Assembly (NCBI RefSeq): GCF_013409505.1
Contig: NZ_JACCBN010000001.1
Location: 1,488,001 to 1,552,000 of the forward strand
DNA length: 64,000 bases
Reading direction: 5' to 3'
DNA from: Actinomycetospora corticicola
GTDB lineage: Bacteria; Actinomycetota; Actinomycetes; Mycobacteriales; Pseudonocardiaceae
A model generated the notes under the pieces. That model saw nothing but the letters and a program-made list of their open reading frames with translations, was not told the DNA's origin and ran no database searches. The position numbers and the translations under genes are program-made. Positions within the stretch are counted from its first letter, which is position 1, and each line of letters opens with the position of its first letter. Of the stretch, positions 28,355 through 37,096 are shown piece by piece.

Positions 28355-29302
28355 TCAGGGCGCGCCGGCGAGGGCGGCACGCACCCGGGCCCGCTCGGCG
28401 TCGAGGAACGACCCGAACGCCGCGCCGGTGAGGGGCGCGTCGGTCCACCCGTTGCGGGCGACCGCGGCGCGCCAGGCCGCGGTCGAGCGGACGTCCGCGG
28501 CCAGGGCGGTGAGCCGGTCGAGGTCGGCCGGGGCCAGGTCGGGCGGCGCGAGCAGGCCGCGCCAGTTCTCGAAGACCACGTCGACGCCGGCCTCGCGCAG
28601 GGTCGGTGCGTCGACGCGGGTGGAGCGGCTCGCCGAGGTCACGGCGAGGGTCCGGACCGTGCCGAGGTCCACCTGCGGCGCGGTCTCCGCGAGCCCGGTG
28701 ACCGCCACGGCCACGTCGCCGCGCAGGACGGCGGGGAGCAGCGCGTCCCCGGGCAGCGCGGTGTAGCGCAGCGCCCCCGGCGGGAGGCCGATCGCGGCGG
28801 CGAGCCGGGACGCCACGAGCCAGTCGGGACCGCCGCGGGCGGAGATCCCGCCGACCACCACCCGCGTCGGGTCAGCCCGCCACGCCGCCACGAGGTCGCC
28901 CAGGGTGCGGTACGGCGAGGCGGCCGGGACGGCGACGAGTTCCGGCTCGGTGATCAGCCGGGCCACCGGGGTGGCGCGCAGCCCGCCCGGACCACCCCCG
29001 TCGTCGGGAACGGCCCCCAGCAGCCCGAGGCCCATGACCATGAGCAGGTCGGGCCCCGAGTGCTCCGCCGCGAGGCGGGCGAGGGCGGCGCGCCCACCGT
29101 CGCCCGGCACGACGACGACGGCGGGGCCGGGCTCGCTCTCCTGCTCGGCGAGGGCGGCCGCGAGGGTGCGGGCGGTGAGGTCGTAGCCGCCGCCGACCTC
29201 GGTGGGGACGAGCAGGCGCAGGTCACCGGTGCCACTGGCGCAGCCCCCGAGGAGCACCAGCAGCACGGCGAGGACCAGGCCCGCTCGTCGCACGACGATC
29301 AC
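28355..29302 (-). CDS. TctC/Bug-family tripartite tricarboxylate-binding lipoprotein
   Basis: About 315 residues. A lipoprotein signal peptide ends in VLLVLLGGCASG with the lipobox Cys near residue 20, so the protein is tethered outside the membrane. The mature part has the Bug fold pattern: VPTEVGGGYDLTARTLA, then VVVVPGDGGRAAL, VVVGGISARGGPDW and FENWRGLLAPPDL. No TctA/TctB permease genes are near; the divergent neighbour is a carboxylate-type sensor kinase. It may thus act as a solute receptor for the kinase, as proposed for some Bordetella Bug proteins. GTG 29302 is preferred, with GTG 29326 as the alternative. Confidence 0.87.
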   Translation of the reverse strand: MIVVRRAGLVLAVLLVLLGGCASGTGDLRLLVPTEVGGGYDLTARTLAAALAEQESEPGPAVVVVPGDGGRAALARLAAEHSGPDLLMVMGLGLLGAVPDDGGGPGGLRATPVARLITEPELVAVPAASPYRTLGDLVAAWRADPTRVVVGGISARGGPDWLVASRLAAAIGLPPGALRYTALPGDALLPAVLRGDVAVAVTGLAETAPQVDLGTVRTLAVTSASRSTRVDAPTLREAGVDVVFENWRGLLAPPDLAPADLDRLTALAADVRSTAAWRAAVARNGWTDAPLTGAAFGSFLDAERARVRAALAGAP

Positions 29303-29355
29303 TGTCCCATCCGTCCCGCGTGTCACCCGCCCGCCGAGGCGCCAGACTGCTCGAC

Positions 29356-31005
29356 GTGACCGAGCCGCCCGCGACCCCTACCCGGGGGTGGGGCCGCCGC
29401 AGCACGCTGGCGGGCCAGGCGCTGGCCCTGCAGCTCGGGGTCGTGGCGCTCGTCCTCGTGGCGGTCGCGGCGGTGAGCGTCACGCAGTCCCTCGCCGCGT
29501 TCACCCGCACCGAGAGCCGGCGGGTGCTGGCCGTGGCCGAGGACGTCGCGGTGGACGGCGTGGTGCGCCAGGCGCTCCGCGCGCCCACGGTCTCGCCGCG
29601 CAACCCGGTGACCGCGGTCGCCGACGGCGCCCGCGCCGTCTCGGGGGCCACCGCCGTGGTGGTCACCGACGCCGATCTCACGGTCGTCACCGCCACCGAC
29701 CTCGCCCTGGTCGGCACCCCGTTGAGCACCGCCGACGCCGACGGCGGGGAGCCGAGCCGGGTCGCGGAGGGCCGCAGCTGGACCGGCTACCTCCGCCTCA
29801 CCCCCGACGGTCCGCTCGCCGTCGCGGCCCAGGTCCCGGTGCTCGCGACCGACGGCCGGCAGATCGGTGCGGTGGCGGTGACGAGCAACCTGCCGAACGC
29901 CCTGACCCGCCTGGCCGCCTCCGCGCCGGACCTGCTGACCTACCTCGGCCTCGCGAGCGCGCTCGGCGTCGTCGGGTCGCTCCTGCTCGCCCGGCGGGTG
30001 AAGCGCCAGACCCTCGGGCTGGAACCGCGGGAGATCACCGCCCTGGTCCAGCAACGGGAGGCGATGCTGCTCGGGATCCGGGAAGGCGTGCTCGGTGTCG
30101 ACGCGGACGGCCGCGTGGTGCTGGTCAACGACACCGCGCGGGAGCTGCTGGGGCTGCCGGAGCGCTCGGTCGGGCGCACCCTCACCGAGCTCGGCGTCGA
30201 CCCCGACGTGCGCGAGGTGCTGAGCGGACCCGACCGCACCGCGGAGGACGCCGTCATCCCGCGCGCCGACGCCGTCGTCGTCGCGAACCGGCGGCCCTTC
30301 GTGGTCGACGGGACGGTGCGGGGATGGGTGACCACCCTGCGCGACCGCACCGAGCTCGCCGCGCTGCAGCGCGAGCTGGGCACCACCCGCGGCACCACCG
30401 AGACGCTGCGGGCCCAGGCGCACGAGTTCTCCAACCGGCTGCACACCATCTCCGGGCTCATCGAGATCGGCGAGTACGACGAGGTGGTCCGCTACGTCGG
30501 GACGCTGCAAGGGTCCGCGGAGGACGACGCGGCCGTGACGGGGCGTGTCGGGGACCCGTCGCTCGCGGCCCTGCTCGTCGCGAAGGCACGGCTGGCGCGG
30601 GAGCGGGGCGTGGTCCTCGAGGTCACCGGATCGCTCGGGCGGGTCTCCGACGACCTGTCCGCGGACCTGGTCACCGTGGTCGGCAACCTCGTCGACAACG
30701 CGCTGGACGCCCTCACCGGGGGCACCGTGACGGTGGACCTCGCCGACCCGGACGGCGACGTCCACGTCGAGGTCTCCGATGACGGCCCCGGCGTCAGCAC
30801 CGACCCGCCGGACGCCGTGTTCGGGCGGGGCGTGTCGACCAAGGGCGACGGGCGCGGCATCGGGCTGGCCCTGGTGCGGGCGGTCTGCGTCCGCCGCGGG
30901 GGAGAGGTCGCGGTGACGTCGCGGTCGGGGGAGGGTGCGGTGTTCACCGCACGACTGCCGAGGGAGAGGACAGCGGATGACCGACGGGTCGGCGTCGGGC
31001 GGTGA
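29356..31005 (+). CDS. CitA/DcuS-type sensor histidine kinase
   Basis: About 549 residues: short basic N-terminus, membrane helix (about 22-45), extracytoplasmic sCache-like domain, second helix (about 200-222), a PAS domain (EGVLGVDADGRVVLVNDTA), the phospho-acceptor His356 in QAHEFSNRLHTISGL, then an ATPase domain with NLVDNALDA, DDGPGV and GRGIGLALV. The family senses citrate, malate or other di/tricarboxylates. The GTG 29356 start follows CAGACT (29343-29348) by 7 nt. It overlaps the response regulator gene by 29 bp. Confidence 0.93.
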   Translation: MTEPPATPTRGWGRRSTLAGQALALQLGVVALVLVAVAAVSVTQSLAAFTRTESRRVLAVAEDVAVDGVVRQALRAPTVSPRNPVTAVADGARAVSGATAVVVTDADLTVVTATDLALVGTPLSTADADGGEPSRVAEGRSWTGYLRLTPDGPLAVAAQVPVLATDGRQIGAVAVTSNLPNALTRLAASAPDLLTYLGLASALGVVGSLLLARRVKRQTLGLEPREITALVQQREAMLLGIREGVLGVDADGRVVLVNDTARELLGLPERSVGRTLTELGVDPDVREVLSGPDRTAEDAVIPRADAVVVANRRPFVVDGTVRGWVTTLRDRTELAALQRELGTTRGTTETLRAQAHEFSNRLHTISGLIEIGEYDEVVRYVGTLQGSAEDDAAVTGRVGDPSLAALLVAKARLARERGVVLEVTGSLGRVSDDLSADLVTVVGNLVDNALDALTGGTVTVDLADPDGDVHVEVSDDGPGVSTDPPDAVFGRGVSTKGDGRGIGLALVRAVCVRRGGEVAVTSRSGEGAVFTARLPRERTADDRRVGVGR

Positions 31006-31717
31006 CGCCACCGAAGCCCTGCGCGTCCTGGTCGTGGACGACGACTTCATGGTCGCGAAGGTCCACGGCGGGTTCGTCGCGCGGACCCCCGGCTTCAGCC
31101 CCGTCGGGGTGGCGCACAACGGGGCCGAGGCGCTCGCCCGCGCGGTCGAGCTGCGCCCGGACCTCGTGCTGCTCGACCTCTACCTGCCCGACCGCAGCGG
31201 CCTGGACGTCCTCGCCGACCTGCGGACCGCGGTGCCCGACGTCGACGTCCTCATGGTCACCGCCGCCCGGGACGCCGAGACGGTGCGCGCCGCCGTGCGG
31301 GGCGGGGTGGTGCACTACCTGATCAAGCCGTTCGGGTTCGAGGACCTGCGCGACCGGCTCCTGCGGTACGCCGCCGGCCGGCGGGCCCTGCCCGCCGAGC
31401 AGGACGCCGACCAGTCCGCCGTCGACCAGCTCTTCGGCGGCGGGCGGCCGGCCCCGGCGCCGTCGGGGCCCGGCACGCGGACAGGCCCCCGGGCGTCGTT
31501 GCCCAAGGGCCTGTCGGCGGAGACGGCGGATTTGGTCGCCGCCGCACTGCGGGCCGCCGAGGGCGACCTGTCGGCGGCGGAGACCGCGGAGCGGGTGGGG
31601 ATCTCGCGGGTGAGCGCCCGGCGCTACCTGGAGTTCTTCACCGACGGCGGGCGGGCCGAGGTCCGGTTGCGGTACGGGACCGCCGGTCGGCCCGAGCGCC
31701 GCTACCGGGCGCTCTGA
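30977..31717 (+). CDS. CitB/DctR-type response regulator
   Basis: 246 residues. Receiver domain with acidic pocket VVDDDF, phospho-acceptor Asp67 in LVLLDLYLP and Lys in YLIKPFGFEDL; a Pro/Gly linker; a C-terminal helix-turn-helix in which AETAERVGISRVSARRYLEFF is the recognition unit typical of CitB regulators. Partner of the kinase upstream. Probable targets are the flanking lipoprotein and CitMHS genes. ATG preceded by GAGAGGA. Confidence 0.93.
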   Translation: MTDGSASGGDATEALRVLVVDDDFMVAKVHGGFVARTPGFSPVGVAHNGAEALARAVELRPDLVLLDLYLPDRSGLDVLADLRTAVPDVDVLMVTAARDAETVRAAVRGGVVHYLIKPFGFEDLRDRLLRYAAGRRALPAEQDADQSAVDQLFGGGRPAPAPSGPGTRTGPRASLPKGLSAETADLVAAALRAAEGDLSAAETAERVGISRVSARRYLEFFTDGGRAEVRLRYGTAGRPERRYRAL

Positions 31718-31718
31718 C

Positions 31719-33197
31719 TCACGCCAGGAAGGGGATCGCGCCGACGAGCACCCCGACCACGAGCATCGCGACCGAGGCGAGGCCCGCCATCCAGAGCGCC
31801 TTGCGGTGGTGGTCGCCCAGGTCGACCTTCGCCAGCGCCACCAGCAGCAGGATCGCCGGGACGAGCGGGCTCTGCATGTGGACCGGCTGCCCGACGATGG
31901 AGGCGCGCGCCATCTCGGCGGGAGAGATGCCGTAGTTCGCGGCGGTCTCGGCGAGCACCGGCAGCACGCCGAAGTAGAAGGCGTCGTTCGACATCAGGAA
32001 GGTCAGCGGCATCGAGATCAGCGCGGTGACCACGCCCATGAAGGGGCCGAACGACGCCGGGATCACCGACACCATCCACTGCGCCATCGCGTCGACCATG
32101 CCGGTGCCGTCGAGGATGCCGATGAGCACGGCGGCCGCGAGGACCATCGAGACGACCGAGACGACGGACCCGGCGTGGGCCTTGAGCTCGGCGGCCTGCT
32201 CGTCGACCGAGCGGAAGTTCACGACGAGGGCGATCGCGCAGCCGATCATGAACAGCACGGCGATCGGGAGCACGTCGAGGATCAGCAGGCCCAGCATCGC
32301 GAGCGTCAGGGTCGCGTTGAACCAGTAGAGCCTCGGGCGCAGCGTGGCCCGGTTCGGGTCGAGCGCGTCGCCGACGCCGTCGTCGTGGGAGTCGTCCCCG
32401 GTCGCGGGTGTGCCGGATCCGGTCCGGCCGACGGCGGGCGTGCCCGAGGGCGGCGTCAGGACGGTCGTCGCGGTGCCGGTCGACGTGGTCGTGGTCGTGG
32501 TCGTGGTCGAGCTGGTGCCGGCGGCCTCCGCGACGAGGACCCGCTCGGCCCCGACCAGGCGGCGGGCCTCGGCGAACGGGTCCGTGCCGAGTCGGGTGCG
32601 CTCGCGGCGGCCGAGCACCCACGCGAGGAGCAGCACCGTCGCGATACCACCGAGCATCGACGGGATCATCGGCACGAAGACCTCGGACGGCGAGATCTTC
32701 AGCGCGCTCGCCGCCCGGGCCGTCGGCCCGCCCCAGGGGACGATGTTCATGACGCCGTTGGCGACGCCGGCGACGGCGGTGAGGATGACCGGGGAGAGCC
32801 CGAGGCGCCGGTACACCGGGAGCATCGCGGCCACGGTGATGATGAACGTGGTGGAGCCGTCGCCGTCCAGGGAGACGACCGCGGCGAGCACCGCGGTGCC
32901 GACCACCACCTTGGCGGGGTCGTCGCCGACGACGCGCAGGATGCCGCGGACGATCGGGTCGAACAGCCCGACGTCGATCATCGTGCCGAAATAGATGATC
33001 GCGAACATGAGCAGCGCCGCGGTGGGCGCGAGGCTCTTCACCGAGTCGATGACCATGTCGCCCAGGCCGAGGCCGGCGCCGGCGAAGAGCCCGAAGATCG
33101 TGGGCACCAGCACCAGGGCGACGACCGGGGTGAGCTTCTTCGTCATGATCAGGGTCATGAAGACCCCGATCATGAGGAAGCCGAGGATGACGAGCAC
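31719..33197 (-). CDS. CitMHS-family citrate/metal-citrate:proton symporter
   Basis: 492 residues with about twelve membrane helices. VLVILGFLMIGVFM opens the first helix; DGDGSTTFIITVAAMLPVYR and the matching second-half SNDAFYFGVLPVLAE are family signatures. The cytoplasmic loop between halves (about residues 245-320) is low complexity with eight Thr in a row, encoded by four GTGGTC repeats (32485-32508). GTG 33197 is chosen for its excellent AGGAGG site 6 nt upstream. It converges with the two-component genes, a likely regulatory link. Confidence 0.92.
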   Translation of the reverse strand: MLVILGFLMIGVFMTLIMTKKLTPVVALVLVPTIFGLFAGAGLGLGDMVIDSVKSLAPTAALLMFAIIYFGTMIDVGLFDPIVRGILRVVGDDPAKVVVGTAVLAAVVSLDGDGSTTFIITVAAMLPVYRRLGLSPVILTAVAGVANGVMNIVPWGGPTARAASALKISPSEVFVPMIPSMLGGIATVLLLAWVLGRRERTRLGTDPFAEARRLVGAERVLVAEAAGTSSTTTTTTTTSTGTATTVLTPPSGTPAVGRTGSGTPATGDDSHDDGVGDALDPNRATLRPRLYWFNATLTLAMLGLLILDVLPIAVLFMIGCAIALVVNFRSVDEQAAELKAHAGSVVSVVSMVLAAAVLIGILDGTGMVDAMAQWMVSVIPASFGPFMGVVTALISMPLTFLMSNDAFYFGVLPVLAETAANYGISPAEMARASIVGQPVHMQSPLVPAILLLVALAKVDLGDHHRKALWMAGLASVAMLVVGVLVGAIPFLA

Positions 33198-33363
33198 GGG
33201 GTTCCTCCTGGTGTGATCGACGACGACCGCTCCGGCGTGACGGGGACCACCGTGCGGGTCGACGCGGGGCGCGGTCGACGTTGGAGAACCGAAGCGCGTA
33301 GTGGTCGTAGTGGTCACGGGCGGAGCCGTTCTGGTCGTGGTCACGATCGGCGAGGCTCGGTCC
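33198..33363. promoter_or_regulatory. Divergent promoter region with GTGGTC direct repeats
   Basis: This 166-bp gap lies between the CitMHS and MFS starts. GTGGTC occurs at 33301-33306 and 33310-33315, nine bp apart, with further variants up to 33346. Direct repeats at one-helix-turn spacing would suit CitB-type regulators, but no known consensus was matched. The 16-mer 33301-33316 recurs inverted at 26969-26984. Confidence 0.35.
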
Positions 33364-34578
33364 GTGCGACGCGTCCCCGCCTGGTTCCTCGGCCTGCTGG
33401 TCTGCGTGTTCGCCACCCAGACCGCCCTGAACCTCGCGCGCCCGCTGGTCTCCTACCGGGCGATCGCGCTGGGGGCGGACGCGACGGCGGTCGGCGTCGT
33501 CACCGCCGCGTACGCGCTGCTGCCGATCGTCGTGGCGGTGCCGCTGGGCCGGGCGACCGACCGGCTGGGGCGCTCGGCCGAGGTGCTGCTGCTCGGCGTC
33601 GTGCTGCTAGGCGTCGGCCCCCTGCTGCTCGCCGGGGCGGACACGTTGGTCACGGTCGGGCTCGCCTCGACCGCGCTCGGCTTCGGCCACCTCGCCTTCA
33701 TGATCGCCGCGCAGGGCCTGGTCGCGGCGCGCAGCGCGAGCGGTGACCTCGACCGGACCTTCGGCGTCTTCACCGCCGTCACCTCGGCCGGTCAGCTCGT
33801 CGGCCCGCTGCTCGCGGGTGCCCTGCTCGGCGATGCGAGCGGCGCGGCGCTCCTGCCCGCCAGCCGCACGGCGCTGCTCGTCGCCGGCGCGTGCGTCCTC
33901 CCCGCCCTGCCGGTCGCGGCGGTGACCGCCGCACGCCGGCTGCGTCGCGCGATCCCTCTTCCCGACGCCGGGGCGGCGCCGGAGGGCGGGCGCACCGGCA
34001 TCCCCGCGCTGCTGCGCCGCCCCGGGATGCGTCCGGGACTGCTCGTCAGCCTCGCGCTGCTCGCCACCGTCGACCTCGTCACCGCCTACCTGCCGCTGCT
34101 CGCCGAGGAGCGGGGGATCGCCCCGTCCGTGGTCGGGCTGCTCCTCGGGGCACGGGCGGGCGCGTCGCTGGCCTCACGGCTGCTCCTGGCGCGCCTCGCG
34201 GCCCGGTGGTCGCGCTCGACCCTCGTCGTCGCGAGTGCGGCGGGTTCGGCGGTGGCCCTCGTGGTGGCCGCGTGGCCCGGCGCCGGGGTCCCGGTCCTCG
34301 CGGTCGCGCTGCCCCTGTGCGGGTTCTTCCTCGGGATCGGCCAACCCCTGACGATGACCCTGACGGTGCGCTCGGCCCCGGTCTCCGCCCGCTCGACGGC
34401 GCTCGCCCTGCGGCTGCTCGCCCACCGGCTCGGGCAGGTCGCGGTCCCGGCCGGCGCGGGCCTCGTCGCGGGGGCCACCGGCGCCGCGGGGGCGCTCTGG
34501 CTCGCGGGCGTCCTGCTCGCCGGATCGGCGGCCGCGGCGGCGGACGCCACGCGCCGCGGAGCGTTCGACGACGGCTGA
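33364..34578 (+). CDS. MFS transporter
   Basis: About 404 residues with twelve membrane helices. The loop 2-3 motif is PLGRATDRLGRSAE (GxxxDRxGR), and a second-half counterpart RLAARWSRS follows helix 8. Gly/Ala-rich drug-efflux-like family; substrate unknown. GTG 33364 gives a short cytoplasmic start before the first helix (PAWFLGLLVCVFATQ); a GTG at 33301 is also open. Confidence 0.82.
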   Translation: MRRVPAWFLGLLVCVFATQTALNLARPLVSYRAIALGADATAVGVVTAAYALLPIVVAVPLGRATDRLGRSAEVLLLGVVLLGVGPLLLAGADTLVTVGLASTALGFGHLAFMIAAQGLVAARSASGDLDRTFGVFTAVTSAGQLVGPLLAGALLGDASGAALLPASRTALLVAGACVLPALPVAAVTAARRLRRAIPLPDAGAAPEGGRTGIPALLRRPGMRPGLLVSLALLATVDLVTAYLPLLAEERGIAPSVVGLLLGARAGASLASRLLLARLAARWSRSTLVVASAAGSAVALVVAAWPGAGVPVLAVALPLCGFFLGIGQPLTMTLTVRSAPVSARSTALALRLLAHRLGQVAVPAGAGLVAGATGAAGALWLAGVLLAGSAAAAADATRRGAFDDG

Positions 34579-34581
34579 GCT

Positions 34582-34599
34582 CCCGGGGTACTCCCCGGG
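34582..34599. promoter_or_regulatory. Inverted repeat between MFS and PPOX genes
   Basis: CCCGGGG (34582-34588) and CCCCGGG (34593-34599) form a perfect 7-bp stem with a TACT loop, 3 bp after the MFS stop and 1 bp before the next ATG. It may be a terminator, or with TACTCC a -10 box within an operator for a leaderless downstream gene. Confidence 0.5.
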
Positions 34600-34600
34600 C

Positions 34601-35014
34601 ATGGACCTCGACCAGGCACGCTCCTACCTCCGCGAGCACCACCACGCCGTGCTCGCCACGACCCGTTCCGACGGCGCCCCGCAGCTCTCGCCCGTCGTCG
34701 TCGGGATCGACGACGACGGCGCCGCGGTGATCAGCACCCGGGAGACCGCGATGAAGGCGAAGAACCTGCGGCGCACGCCGCGCGCCTGGGTGTGCGTGTT
34801 CCCCGACGGGTTCTTCGGCGAGTGGGCGCAGGTGGAGGGGGACGTCGAGATCGTCGACCTGCCCGCGGCCCACGAGCCGCTGCGGGCGCTCTACCGACAG
34901 GTCACGGGCGGCGAGCACGACGACTGGGACGAGTTCGACGAGGCCATGCGCTCGGAGCGCCGGGTGGCGGTGCGGATCCACCTCGACCGGGCGGGGCCGA
35001 GCGTGAGCGGCTAG
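34601..35014 (+). CDS. PPOX-class flavin/F420-dependent protein
   Basis: 137 residues, a split beta-barrel of the pyridoxamine 5'-phosphate oxidase-like superfamily. HHAVLATTRSDGAPQLSPVV and ISTRETAMKAKNLRRTPRAWV are the usual cofactor-binding strands; many actinobacterial members bind F420, others FMN or heme. The substrate is unknown. TACTCC ends 6 nt before the ATG. Confidence 0.88.
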   Translation: MDLDQARSYLREHHHAVLATTRSDGAPQLSPVVVGIDDDGAAVISTRETAMKAKNLRRTPRAWVCVFPDGFFGEWAQVEGDVEIVDLPAAHEPLRALYRQVTGGEHDDWDEFDEAMRSERRVAVRIHLDRAGPSVSG

Positions 35015-35062
35015 ATAGCCTGGGAGTCTCCCCACCCGACGCGACCAGGAGATTCACCGCAG

Positions 35063-36922
35063 ATGATGCGCACGCACCCCGCCGGCACGCTGCGCGCCGA
35101 GCACGTCGGCGCCACCGTCACCCTCGCCGGATGGGTGGCCCGACGCCGGGATCACGGCGGCGTGGTGTTCATCGACCTGCGCGACGCCTCCGGGGTCGTG
35201 CAGGTCGTCTTCCGCTCCGGCGAGGTCGCCGAGGCGAGCCACCGGCTGCGCGCCGAGTACTGCGTGCAGGTGGTCGGCAGCGTCGAGGCCCGCCCGGGGG
35301 GCAGCGAGAACGCCGACCTCGCGACCGGCGCCGTCGAGATCAGCGCGACCGAGCTGACCGTGCTCTCGGAGTCCGCGCCGCTGCCGTTCCAGATGGACGA
35401 GACGCCCGGTGAGGACGTCCGGCTGCGCTACCGCTACCTCGACCTGCGCCGCGAGGGCCCGGCCCACGCGATCCGGATGCGCTCGCGGGCGAACAAGATC
35501 GCCCGCGACGTGCTCTCCGACCGCGACTTCGTCGAGGTCGAGACCCCGACCCTGACCCGGTCGACCCCCGAGGGCGCGCGCGACTTCCTCGTCCCGGCAC
35601 GGCTGCGCCCGGGCAGCTGGTACGCGCTGCCGCAGTCCCCGCAGCTGTTCAAGCAGCTGCTCCAGGTCGGCGGCCTCGAACGCTACTTCCAGATCGCGCG
35701 CTGCTACCGCGACGAGGACTTCCGCGCCGACCGCCAGCCCGAGTTCACCCAGCTCGACATCGAGGCGAGCTTCGTCGACCAGGACGACGTCATCGCGCTC
35801 GGCGAGGCCGTCATCGGGGCCCTGTGGTCGGAACTCGCGGGCTACGAGCTGCCCGCGCCGGTCCCGCGGATCACCTACGCCGACGCGATGGCGCGCTACG
35901 GCTCGGACAAGCCGGACCTGCGCTTCGGGATCGAGCTCACCGAGCTCACCGACTACTTCGCGGAGACGCCGTTCCGCGTCTTCCGTGCCCCGTACGTCGG
36001 CGCGATCGTGATGCCGGGCGGCGCGTCCCAGGCCCGCCGCACCTTCGACGGCTGGCAGGAGTGGGCCAAGCAGCGCGGTGCCCGCGGGCTGGCCTACGTG
36101 CTCGTCGGCGACGACGGCGAGGTCGGCATGGGCGGCCCCGTCGCGAAGAACCTCTCCGACGGCGAGCGGGAGGGCCTCGCGAAGGCCGTCGGCGCCGCCC
36201 CGGGCGACTGCATCTTCTTCGCCGCCGGGCCGCGCTCGTCCTCACGGGCGCTGCTGGGCGCCGCCCGCGGCGAGATCGCCCGTCGTCAGGACCTCATCGA
36301 GCCGGGCACGTGGTCGTTCGTGTGGGTGGTCGACGCGCCGCTGTTCGAGGCGGCCGACGAGGCGACGGCGGCGGGGGACGTCGCGGTCGGCTCCGGGCAG
36401 TGGACCGCCGTGCACCACGCGTTCACCTCGCCGACGCCGGAGTGGATCGACCGGTTCGAGGAGGACCCGGCGAACGCGCTGGCCTACGCCTACGACCTCG
36501 TCTGCAACGGCAACGAGATCGGCGGCGGGTCCATCCGTATCCACCGTCAGGACGTCCAGGAGCGTGTGTTCGCCCTGATGGGCCTGTCGGCCGAGGAGCA
36601 GCGGGAGAAGTTCGGCTTCCTGCTCGACGCCTTCTCCTTCGGCCCGCCGCCGCACGGGGGGATCGCCTTCGGCTGGGACCGCATCTGTGCGCTGCTCGCG
36701 GGGGTCGACTCGATCCGCGACGTGATCGCGTTCCCGAAGACCGGTGGTGGGTACGACCCGCTGACGGCCGCGCCCGCGCCGATCACGGCGCTGCAGCGCA
36801 AGGAGGCGGGGGTCGACGCGAAGCCCACGAAGCCGGCGGAGCCGGGATCGGGGACGCTGCCGGCGAACCCGGTGAAGCCCCAGGACCGGCCCGTGGAGGA
36901 CCCCGGGACGCAGCCCTCCTGA
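35063..36922 (+). CDS. aspS: Aspartyl-tRNA synthetase AspS, probably non-discriminating
   Basis: Class II synthetase, 619 residues, bacterial type with the GAD insertion domain. Motif 2 is [20 protein letters not shown] and motif 3 [23 protein letters not shown] binds aspartate. In the N-terminal anticodon domain, residue 31 is His (RRRDHGG) where discriminating E. coli AspRS has Leu, the mark of enzymes that also charge tRNA-Asn. A ~45-residue Pro-rich tail extends the C-terminus. Ribosome binding site CAGGAG; a second in-frame ATG follows directly. Confidence 0.95.
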   Translation: MMRTHPAGTLRAEHVGATVTLAGWVARRRDHGGVVFIDLRDASGVVQVVFRSGEVAEASHRLRAEYCVQVVGSVEARPGGSENADLATGAVEISATELTVLSESAPLPFQMDETPGEDVRLRYRYLDLRREGPAHAIRMRSRANKIARDVLSDRDFVEVETPTLTRSTPEGARDFLVPARLRPGSWYALPQSPQLFKQLLQVGGLERYFQIARCYRDEDFRADRQPEFTQLDIEASFVDQDDVIALGEAVIGALWSELAGYELPAPVPRITYADAMARYGSDKPDLRFGIELTELTDYFAETPFRVFRAPYVGAIVMPGGASQARRTFDGWQEWAKQRGARGLAYVLVGDDGEVGMGGPVAKNLSDGEREGLAKAVGAAPGDCIFFAAGPRSSSRALLGAARGEIARRQDLIEPGTWSFVWVVDAPLFEAADEATAAGDVAVGSGQWTAVHHAFTSPTPEWIDRFEEDPANALAYAYDLVCNGNEIGGGSIRIHRQDVQERVFALMGLSAEEQREKFGFLLDAFSFGPPPHGGIAFGWDRICALLAGVDSIRDVIAFPKTGGGYDPLTAAPAPITALQRKEAGVDAKPTKPAEPGSGTLPANPVKPQDRPVEDPGTQPS

Positions 36923-36950
36923 CGCCGGGTCCGGGCCCCGACCCGACGTT

Positions 36951-36995
36951 CGGTTGCGCGCCGTCGCTCTCACAATCGGTGACGCCGCGCAACCG
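36951..36995. terminator. Long-loop inverted repeat after aspS
   Basis: CGGTTGCGCG (36951-36960) and CGCGCAACCG (36986-36995) are perfect 10-bp arms 25 bp apart, 29 bp after the aspS stop. The loop is long for an intrinsic terminator, so an operator role is also possible. Confidence 0.45.
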
Positions 36996-37051
36996 TATCG
37001 TGGGGCTCGGCTCACTCACGTGCATCGATTCCGAAGGCCGTCGGAGCGAAT

Positions 37052-37086
37052 TACTCGCGAGTAGTGCACGCCGCGGCCGGTAGGCT
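37052..37086 (+). promoter_or_regulatory. Operator-like palindrome and -10 box before the kinase-fold gene
   Basis: TACTCGCGAGTA (37052-37063) is a perfect 12-bp palindrome lying where the -35 box should be for the -10 hexamer TAGGCT (37081-37086); the ATG follows 10 nt later. The layout suits repression by a dimeric regulator, not encoded next to it. Confidence 0.55.
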
Positions 37087-37096
37087 CCATCGTCTG

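Noticed and set aside
33198-33416. N-terminal extension of the CitMHS protein with a poly-Thr stretch
   Set aside because: A strong AGGAGG site precedes GTG 33197, which starts right at the first membrane helix; the upstream part is promoter DNA.
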